From NCBI GenBank assembly GCA_016213945.1, contig JACQZF010000075.1:1-47139 (forward strand): a stretch of 47,139 nucleotides of DNA, written 5' to 3'. Source of the stretch: Nitrospirota bacterium (lineage in GTDB: Bacteria > Nitrospirota > Thermodesulfovibrionia > UBA6902). This document shows, in pieces, positions 32,040 through 38,808 of this stretch. Within the stretch, counting starts at the first letter, position 1, and each line of letters begins with the position of its first letter. The translations under genes and the position numbers were made by a program. Under the pieces are notes generated by a model, which saw only the letters and a list, made by a program, of their open reading frames with translations, did not search any database and was not told where the DNA came from.

Positions 32040-33569
32040 TTGAAAACATTTGTAAGTACTTTATTAGCGTCAATAGTTGTTTTAATATTTGGATATTATT
32101 TTAATCTTGAAAAAGCTGACATTAGATATACCTTGTCAGAGAGAATACCAATTAGTTTTTTAGATGGAAACAATAAAGGGAGCGTACAACAATTAGAAAT
32201 AAAAAATGTGGGAAATGCTGAGGCTCGGAATGTTCTAATTGTTATTAAGGGAGAAATAACCAATTACCAACTTGAAAAATATTCGCAAGCTGATGAAGTC
32301 AAAGAATTTAAAAAAGACAATTCATTGGAAATAGCATATTTGTCTTTACCACCCCAAGGTAGCTTAAAACTTATTTTGAAATCTGTTGGTATGAGTATAC
32401 AAAAATGGGACATATCTATTAAGCATAGTAAGGGAATAGGAACAGAAGCTCTTGCTCAGCAAGGGATGTCAACATCAACAATACTGACAGGGTCAGTACT
32501 AATTTTTTATATATTGCTCTTTACATTTTTCGGTATACGGTGGAGGATTGATGATTTCGTGAGAGATTCTAATTATAATCCAGATAAGATTCTTAAAAGA
32601 ACCAAGCCTTATTTTATAAGTGATAAAAAATGGAATCACATTAGAAAAGAATCTATTAAACAAAAAATAGACAAAGAGACCTATCGCATGGTAGGTAGTG
32701 TTGATGAATCCATCAGCTATATACTTTTATCTAATGACAAGCCCGAATATTTAGATGATGAGGAATGGAATGTTGTACTAAAAAAAGCTTCTGAAAAACT
32801 ATATGATCTCTTATTGGGACAGATTATAGCAGACTATTCGCATTATACAATTTCAAAGGTGATAAATATTCCATTCCCTAAAAACCTGCCTGAAAGACTA
32901 CAAAGCGAAATTAAAGAAAAATTAAATAAATTATATTTTAAAAAGCTTTCTGAAGATTTGGAATATACAAGTGCGCCTGTGAAATTTATTGAAGATCAGA
33001 GGCTTAATGTTTTAACCGATAATGATATCAACAAATTAAAAAAACAGGCATATGATCTTGAATTTAAGAAACTTCCTAATGTCTTTGATCCAAGAGAAGC
33101 AAAAATATTTTTAGATAATGGAAGACCAAAATGGATAACTGATGATGACTATGAATTAATGGAGTCTCGTGCATCAATGTCGATCGAACTTGATTCATTG
33201 AAGCAAAAATATATTTATTTATTTACAACACTAAAGAATATAATTAATCAACGTTCATTAGAATCGAAAAAACCTGATGTGATATCTGAGGAAGAATGGA
33301 ATAAATTAGTTGAAATAGAAAAAGACATCAGAATTCTCAGTGAGGAAAACAGAAAAAAAGACATTGAACTTTCAGCAGAAAAAAATAACGTGCAGTCTCT
33401 AAAAGAAAAAATTGAACGACAGTTAAATATCATTCATGAATTTTTGAATGACCCAAGTGTTATAAACCGAATTGAAGAATATAACAATGTTTTTGCACCA
33501 GGAAATTTTGAAAATTTACAAAGATTAGCATCCACCATAAACAACTTAAAAAGCTCTAACATTAAGTAA
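32040..33569 (+). CDS. Membrane-anchored protein with repeated KPxxISDEEWN-like motif, unknown
   Basis: This 509-residue, strongly AT-rich gene starts TTG after GGAGGAG. A first membrane segment (about 5-21) and a second (about 148-166) enclose an extracytoplasmic beta-rich domain (QQLEIKNVGNAEARNVLIVIKGEI). The remaining ~340 residues are cytoplasmic. That part carries a motif four times (KPYFISDKKWN at 189, KPEYLDDEEWN at 234, RPKWITDDDYE at 362, KPDVISEEEWN at 411), with a weaker copy RLNVLTDNDIN at 321, ending in a coiled coil (about 422-465). I recognise no family. The setting between two restriction-modification pairs suggests a defence-related or effector role; that is inference. Confidence 0.75.
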   Translation: MKTFVSTLLASIVVLIFGYYFNLEKADIRYTLSERIPISFLDGNNKGSVQQLEIKNVGNAEARNVLIVIKGEITNYQLEKYSQADEVKEFKKDNSLEIAYLSLPPQGSLKLILKSVGMSIQKWDISIKHSKGIGTEALAQQGMSTSTILTGSVLIFYILLFTFFGIRWRIDDFVRDSNYNPDKILKRTKPYFISDKKWNHIRKESIKQKIDKETYRMVGSVDESISYILLSNDKPEYLDDEEWNVVLKKASEKLYDLLLGQIIADYSHYTISKVINIPFPKNLPERLQSEIKEKLNKLYFKKLSEDLEYTSAPVKFIEDQRLNVLTDNDINKLKKQAYDLEFKKLPNVFDPREAKIFLDNGRPKWITDDDYELMESRASMSIELDSLKQKYIYLFTTLKNIINQRSLESKKPDVISEEEWNKLVEIEKDIRILSEENRKKDIELSAEKNNVQSLKEKIERQLNIIHEFLNDPSVINRIEEYNNVFAPGNFENLQRLASTINNLKSSNIK

Positions 33570-33585
33570 TGGGAAAAATTTATTA

Positions 33586-35052
33586 ATGCCTAACCGCCGT
33601 TCATTCAAAACAGACGAAAGTTTTTTAGAGAAGCTTGCCATCGGAGCTATAGGTACTCGTGCGGTCTTTGCTGATTTGTCGAGACAGGGACATAAGCCTA
33701 TTGAGCTTGAACGCGGCTCGATGAATTACAAGATATGGAAGAACATCAAAATCAAACGGCTGCGTGTGCCGGATATTCTCTGCCTGAATTGCGCAACACG
33801 AGTTGAAGCCCGTGCAAAGACCAAACTGGAAATCAGCATGTCTCACTCTCTTGCAGATCCTGAGCGAGGTTGGGACAAGGGCCTGACAGATCATGATGTT
33901 GTCGCTTTTTCGATATGCAGGAAAGTCGGAGGAGGACCAATAGATTGGCAAGCCGATTCTCTGATTCAGTATGTTTCAGTTAGAGAATTAAGAAAGACTT
34001 TTGATGAAAAACGAGTAGTCATCGAAAAACCAAAGGGAGCAGGAGAGGGATTCGAGCTTCGAGTTACATGGCCAAGTGCAATTGCCAGCAGTGCTGGTAT
34101 CATTAGCGAAGTAACACCTTCACGATTGAAGTTTAAGCGAAAGTCAGACGAGCGAACGATTTCACTAAGTCTTTCAAAGAAGGGTATCCCACTTCAACCG
34201 TTGGTTAAAACTGGTGATACGATAATCACGGGTCAGATAATTGCCTCTGTCATTCCCGTTTTTTCATCTTTTATTTGCGGAATCGATTCTACTGCAGAAA
34301 TATTTCTTGCAATGCTTGCATCCCCATCGGTTGCCGACCGCTATACCGCTGCAAAGGCTCTTTCTAATTTTGAAAACAGTTCAATCTCTGAGATTTTGAA
34401 AGAGCGTATGAATGACGCACGAGAGCATATTTATGTCAGGTTGGAATCTGCTGCCGGACTCGCGCGCTTGAAACAGAGCAGCGGTATGGAATTCATTACG
34501 CAGACTCTTCATGGTGAATATTTGGAACACAGACTTGAAGGAATTATCATTTTGGGAGAGATTCAGTTGCCGGAATCGCAAAAGATTCTGACTGCTTCTC
34601 TTTTAGATAAAGAGCAGCATCCGGAAATTCGTGCAGGCGCGGCGTGGGCATTAGGTGAGTTAAAACAGCCTGACAGTGTAGATGCGCTTATTCAGACATT
34701 TTCAGAACTTGCAGAGCCTATAAGAATTGAAGCGGTACGGGCACTCCGTAAGATATCAGAGATTGAGACAGGGAATATTATTTCCAAGTTGCCTTCTTCT
34801 AAAGAAGATCAGCGCGCAGGAATTGCATGGTCTATAAGTAGATCAGGTAATGTCGTGGTTGATGATCTTTCCCGAATTATGGTGGACAATGATGCACGCC
34901 GATGGGTAGCTTATATCCTGGGAATGCAGAATCAGGAAGTATATTTAGACAAAATAGAGTCGCTGCGTAATTTCGATCCAGAAGTTTACTTTGCAGTAAC
35001 AGTCTTATGGAAGATAATAGGCAGTTGGATTTATAACCTTGAGGAGTACTGA
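33586..35052 (+). CDS. HEAT-repeat protein with possible N-terminal nuclease domain, R-M partner
   Basis: In this 488-residue protein, residues about 1-225 form a separate domain with RVPDILCLNC (Pro62-Asp63), RVEARAKTKLEISMSHS (Glu74, Lys78/Lys80) and DHDVVAFSICRK. This is an order compatible with a PD-(D/E)XK fold, though spacing is not textbook. Residues about 240-470 are HEAT/PBS-lyase-type helical repeats (YTAAKALSNF, IYVRLESAAGLARL, EIRAGAAWALGELKQPDSVDALI, IRIEAVRALRKI). It ends 2 bp before a PvuII-type methylase and so occupies the restriction enzyme's position. It could be the nuclease, a target-binding accessory protein, or both. Confidence 0.65.
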   Translation: MPNRRSFKTDESFLEKLAIGAIGTRAVFADLSRQGHKPIELERGSMNYKIWKNIKIKRLRVPDILCLNCATRVEARAKTKLEISMSHSLADPERGWDKGLTDHDVVAFSICRKVGGGPIDWQADSLIQYVSVRELRKTFDEKRVVIEKPKGAGEGFELRVTWPSAIASSAGIISEVTPSRLKFKRKSDERTISLSLSKKGIPLQPLVKTGDTIITGQIIASVIPVFSSFICGIDSTAEIFLAMLASPSVADRYTAAKALSNFENSSISEILKERMNDAREHIYVRLESAAGLARLKQSSGMEFITQTLHGEYLEHRLEGIIILGEIQLPESQKILTASLLDKEQHPEIRAGAAWALGELKQPDSVDALIQTFSELAEPIRIEAVRALRKISEIETGNIISKLPSSKEDQRAGIAWSISRSGNVVVDDLSRIMVDNDARRWVAYILGMQNQEVYLDKIESLRNFDPEVYFAVTVLWKIIGSWIYNLEEY

Positions 35053-35054
35053 GA

Positions 35055-36098
35055 ATGTTTATACCACAGAAAGCGTTATATAAAACACAAATGGGAGAAG
35101 CTTATGTTGGCGATTCATTAGATTTGCTAACAAAACTCCCTGCTGAATCTGTTGATTTGGTAATAACTTCTCCGCCATTTGCGCTTCAACGAGAAAAAGA
35201 ATATGGAAATAAAAAGCAGGATGATTATGTAGACTGGCTTCTGCAATTTGCAGAGCCGATTAAGCGTGTACTGAAACAGACCGGAAGTTTTGTGCTGGAT
35301 TTAGGCGGAGCGTATGTCAGCGGTAGACCCGTTAGGTCGCTTTATAATTACAGGGTTTTATTGCGCCTGTGCGATGAATATGGGTTTCATTTGGCAGAAG
35401 AGTTTTTTTGGCATAATCCTGCCAAGTTGCCGTCACCTATTGAATGGGTAAACAAGAGGAAAATTCGCGTTAAGGATTCTGTAAACACAGTCTGGTGGCT
35501 TTCAAAAACTGACTTCCCAAAAGCTGATGTGCGGAATGTTCTTGTGCCTTATTCAGAAAGGATGAAGAAATTATTAGAAGACAGCGAGCGATTTTATCAT
35601 CCCAAGAAGCGTCCTTCTGGTCATGATATAAGCAGTAAGTTTGCATCAAACAACGGAGGAGCGATACCCCCGAACCTCTTGCAAATTTCCAATACGGAAA
35701 GCAATTCACAATACCTACGTTACTGCGTATCTGTGGATATTAAAGGGCATCCCGCAAGATTTCCTGAGAAGCTCCCGGCTTTTTTTATTCAATTCCTTAC
35801 CGAACCCGGAGATGTTGTTCTTGATATCTTTGCCGGGTCAAATACAACTGGGGCAGCGGCTGAGAATGCTGGTAGACACTGGATCGCCTTTGAAAAAGAC
35901 AAAAACTATTTATCGGCCTCAGCGTTTCGGTTTTTGGACGAGATGTCTCATGATGAGCTTACTAAGTTTTGGAGCGATGCTTTGTCTTCTGAACAAACAA
36001 TAGAGATTTTGAAAAGACAAAAAGAGATGGTTTTAATGGAAGATAAAGTAAATTATAACGCGCGAAATAAGGGACGGCGGAAGGGTGTGAGTGTATGA
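35055..36098 (+). CDS. N4-cytosine DNA methyltransferase, M.PvuII-like
   Basis: This 347-residue beta-class methylase carries catalytic motif IV TSPPF (38-42) near the N-terminus and SAM motif I as VLDIFAGSNTTG near the C-terminus. From memory, long stretches (SPPFALQREKEYGN, LPSPIEWVNKRKIRVKD, SGHDISSKF, PPNLLQISNTESNS, GHPARFPEKLP) closely parallel M.PvuII, which modifies CAGCTG, so this site is a reasonable prediction. The preceding HEAT protein, not a small PvuII-type nuclease, is its neighbour. It starts 2 bp after that gene. Confidence 0.88.
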   Translation: MFIPQKALYKTQMGEAYVGDSLDLLTKLPAESVDLVITSPPFALQREKEYGNKKQDDYVDWLLQFAEPIKRVLKQTGSFVLDLGGAYVSGRPVRSLYNYRVLLRLCDEYGFHLAEEFFWHNPAKLPSPIEWVNKRKIRVKDSVNTVWWLSKTDFPKADVRNVLVPYSERMKKLLEDSERFYHPKKRPSGHDISSKFASNNGGAIPPNLLQISNTESNSQYLRYCVSVDIKGHPARFPEKLPAFFIQFLTEPGDVVLDIFAGSNTTGAAAENAGRHWIAFEKDKNYLSASAFRFLDEMSHDELTKFWSDALSSEQTIEILKRQKEMVLMEDKVNYNARNKGRRKGVSV

Positions 36099-36157
36099 GA
36101 GGTTATGAGGAAAATAAAATAGAAAATTGAAAGCTTGAAGTTATTATGGAGGTTGCA

Positions 36158-36763
36158 ATGGAGCATTTAGCTTGGCCAGCAATGACCTTAATTTTAGGAT
36201 TGGTTTTCATGCTATTGTTTAGGAAAGATGTATCTTCATTTCTTGGAAGAACTCAAAAGATAGGAAAGGATGGAATTCAAACATCATTTCCTCAAGTCCA
36301 ACAGGCTACAGACAAAGAATCATCTATTGAAGAACTAATAAAAGAATTCAGTAGTGTAGCAATTAGAGAACAAGAAGATAATATTAAAAAAGAATTAGAG
36401 AAGAAAGGCTTCCAACACCCCCAAGATAAAATAAATTTATTAATAAGACATCTTGCGATTAGTCAATTAGCTTTTCACTTTGAACGTATTAATGCTACCA
36501 TCTGGAGAAGTCAAATTTTAATTCTTGAACATCTTAATTCAAGAGAAGCTGAGAATAGTGAATCAATAAAATCTTTTTATGATTATGCAGCTAAATTATA
36601 TCCAGAAACATTTGCAAATTATTCTTTTGAACAATATGTACAATTCCTAATTCAGTTTGATCTTATCAGATATGAGGGTCAAAGATATTGTATTACTAAT
36701 CTTGGCCGTGAGTTTTTAGTTTATATTGCTGCTACAGGACAAACAAAAAGTCGTTTATTTTAA
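36158..36763 (+). CDS. Membrane-anchored protein with C-terminal winged-helix-like region, unknown
   Basis: This 201-residue AT-rich gene has one N-terminal membrane helix (about 4-21, AWPAMTLILGLVFMLLF), a charged linker, a helical middle (HLAISQLAFHFERINATIWRSQILILEHLN) and a C-terminal segment (FEQYVQFLIQFDLIRYEGQRYCITNLGREFLVYI) that looks like a winged helix. ATG 36158 is chosen because GGAGG lies 5-6 nt upstream; an ATG at 36146 would precede that RBS. It sits 12 bp upstream of a methylase gene. The family is unknown; it may be a membrane-tethered sensor or effector of the island. Confidence 0.65.
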   Translation: MEHLAWPAMTLILGLVFMLLFRKDVSSFLGRTQKIGKDGIQTSFPQVQQATDKESSIEELIKEFSSVAIREQEDNIKKELEKKGFQHPQDKINLLIRHLAISQLAFHFERINATIWRSQILILEHLNSREAENSESIKSFYDYAAKLYPETFANYSFEQYVQFLIQFDLIRYEGQRYCITNLGREFLVYIAATGQTKSRLF

Positions 36764-36775
36764 ACAGGGGAAAAT

Positions 36776-38101
36776 ATGCATCCTAACACCACCATAATCA
36801 TCGGCGATAGCCGGAGGATGGACGAACTTAAAGATGAGTCTGTTCATCTCGTTATTACTTCTCCGCCATATTGGCAGTTGAAGGACTATGGCAACGGAAG
36901 TCAGATAGGGTTTAATGATTCATACGAAGACTACATCAATAACCTCAATCTTGTCTGGAAGGAATGCTACAGGGTTTTGCATAAAGGTTGCCGGCTGTGC
37001 GTCAACATCGGAGACCAGTTTGCCCGGTCTGTTTATTACGGCAGGTACAAGATCATTCCTATCAGAGAAGAGATAATCAAGTTCTGTGAGACGATCGGGT
37101 TTGATTACATGGGGGCAATTATCTGGCAGAAGGTTACTACTTGCAACACGACGGGCGGGGCTACGGTTATGGGTTCTTTTCCATATCCAAGAAACGGAAT
37201 AATCAAACTCGATTATGAATTTATCCTGATATTCAAGAAGCTCGGTGACTCGCCGAAAGTCAGCCGGGATGTCAAAGAAATATCCAAACTTACCACAAAA
37301 GAATGGAATGAATATTTTTACGGACACTGGAATTTCTCCGGGGAAAAGCAGGACAAGCATCTTGCCATGTTCCCGGAAGAACTGCCGAAGCGATTGATAA
37401 AGATGTTCAGCTTTGTCGGCGATACCGTGCTTGATCCATTCTTAGGAAGCGGGACAACCTGTCTTGCCGCAAAAAGATTAGAAAGACAATCTGTTGGTTA
37501 TGAAATAAATAAAGACTTTTTACCTGTAATAAAAGAAAAGTTGAAAAGTCCCACTTTGAAAAAGGGAGATGCAGGGGGGGGGTTAGATAAAAACCCGAAG
37601 GACATGGAGGTCATTATTCAGCAGAAGAAGCCGGTAGACTTCAAAAAAGAGATCCTTAATCTGCCGTATATTTTTAAAGACCCTGTAAGGTTCGACAAGA
37701 AAGTTGATCCGAAGAAATTAAAATTCGGTTCGAAGATAGATAAGGGCTCCTCTCAGCATAGAGAGACTTATTATTCCGTCAAAGAAATAGTAAGTCCTGA
37801 GATTGTCATCCTGAATAATGATTTAAAAGTCAGGTTGCTTGGCATTGCAGAAAGAAAAGAAATAAACGGGAAGGCGATCCAGTTCTTAAAAGAAAAACTG
37901 AATGGCGAAAAAGTGTTTCTCAAGTTTGATACCACAAAATATGACAGTAAAGGCAATCTCTTGTGTTACCTCTATCTGAAGAACAAAACATTCATCAATG
38001 CTCATTTGATAAAAAATAAATTGGCACAAGTTGATTCTTCTTTGAACTTCAAATATAGAAATAAATTTATTGCCATTCAAGAAAATGGAGGGGTCATTTA
38101 G
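36776..38101 (+). CDS. DNA methyltransferase fused to a degenerate SNase-like domain, partner of an MjaI-type nuclease
   Basis: This 441-residue protein carries a beta-class methylase in residues 1-255: motif IV TSPPY (28-32) and SAM motif I TVLDPFLGSGTTC (217-229), either N4-C or N6-A specificity. A palindromic-repeat-like linker (about 258-271, TLKKGDAGGGLD) follows. Residues about 334-425 resemble a staphylococcal-nuclease OB fold (VRLLGI, FLKEKLNGEKVFLKFD, DSKGNLLCYLYLKNKTFINAHLI). Compared with SNase, Arg35 is kept (Arg353), but Asp40, Glu43 and Arg87 are Ala358, Lys361 and Asn394, so it should not cut. It pairs with the CTAG-type nuclease 1 bp downstream, so CTAG modification is likely. 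Confidence 0.82.
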   Translation: MHPNTTIIIGDSRRMDELKDESVHLVITSPPYWQLKDYGNGSQIGFNDSYEDYINNLNLVWKECYRVLHKGCRLCVNIGDQFARSVYYGRYKIIPIREEIIKFCETIGFDYMGAIIWQKVTTCNTTGGATVMGSFPYPRNGIIKLDYEFILIFKKLGDSPKVSRDVKEISKLTTKEWNEYFYGHWNFSGEKQDKHLAMFPEELPKRLIKMFSFVGDTVLDPFLGSGTTCLAAKRLERQSVGYEINKDFLPVIKEKLKSPTLKKGDAGGGLDKNPKDMEVIIQQKKPVDFKKEILNLPYIFKDPVRFDKKVDPKKLKFGSKIDKGSSQHRETYYSVKEIVSPEIVILNNDLKVRLLGIAERKEINGKAIQFLKEKLNGEKVFLKFDTTKYDSKGNLLCYLYLKNKTFINAHLIKNKLAQVDSSLNFKYRNKFIAIQENGGVI

Positions 38102-38102
38102 A

Positions 38103-38690
38103 ATGAAGATAAAACTCACGAACGAAGATATCAGAAAGTCTTTGGAGATTTCTTCGCCATCATTTCCTAAATATGCATCTTTAATAATTAACCTTGCTAA
38201 CAGATTTTCACAAGGGACGAGACCCAAAGTTGTTGGGCAATTAACAGATTTAATACAGGAATTTTCAGGAAAAACTTTTGAAGAATGGGAGCAATGGTAT
38301 TTACAGAAATATCCAGATGCCATAAAAACGGCAAAAGAAAAAATCCTGTCAATGCTTGAGAATCTTAAGGATGCAATGCACAAGATTGATGAAAATATGG
38401 TCAATGAATGGGTGAAAGACCTTGTTATCGTTCAGACATTTATCGGTCTTCAATTTCAGGAAGCAATTTTGAGGAAGGCTGCTGAGATTAAAGGTGTTGA
38501 TTTCAGACTATCTGAAAGTTCAGATGAATCGAAGGGAATTGATGGATATATTGGAGACGTTCCTGTTTCGATAAAACCAGAGACTTATAAAACACAGGAA
38601 TATTTAACTGAGAATATAAACGTAAAAATTATCTTTTATAAAAAAACTGACAACGGGATTGAGGTAGATTATGGCGAGGTCATTGACTAG
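38103..38690 (+). CDS. MjaI-type restriction endonuclease (probable CTAG specificity)
   Basis: The 195 residues match, by recognition, the MjaI restriction-endonuclease family, whose prototype cuts CTAG. Catalytic-looking residues are Glu120 (FQEAILRKAAEI), Asp147 (GIDGYIGD) and Ser156-Ile-Lys158 (VPVSIKPETYK), a PD-(D/E)XK arrangement with the acidic residue before the Lys replaced. The segment EWEQWYLQKYPDAIKTAKEKI is also family-like. It follows the methylase stop by 1 bp with GGAGGGG ~10 nt upstream of ATG 38103. CTAG is rare in many bacterial genomes, which would ease acquisition of this system. Confidence 0.85.
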   Translation: MKIKLTNEDIRKSLEISSPSFPKYASLIINLANRFSQGTRPKVVGQLTDLIQEFSGKTFEEWEQWYLQKYPDAIKTAKEKILSMLENLKDAMHKIDENMVNEWVKDLVIVQTFIGLQFQEAILRKAAEIKGVDFRLSESSDESKGIDGYIGDVPVSIKPETYKTQEYLTENINVKIIFYKKTDNGIEVDYGEVID

Positions 38691-38702
38691 ATGCAAAGAA
38701 TC

Positions 38703-38786
38703 TGGATTCCCGTTTTCACGGGAATGACGGAATGATTCCGGGCATTCATCCTTCGCAGTGCTGCGGAGAACGGAAGCCGGAATGAC
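38703..38786. repeat. REP-like palindromes between the defence island and dinG
   Basis: ATTCCCGTTTTCACGGGAAT (38706-38725) is a perfect hairpin. It is followed by a second unit with a CAGTGCTGCGGAGAACGG-type centre ending GCCGGAATGAC. Same GTCATTCC/GGAATGAC family as 4143-4204 and 31896-31920. It fills the 118-bp gap at the right border of the restriction island. Confidence 0.75.
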
Positions 38787-38808
38787 TGTTGAATTGATGG
38801 AGATATAA

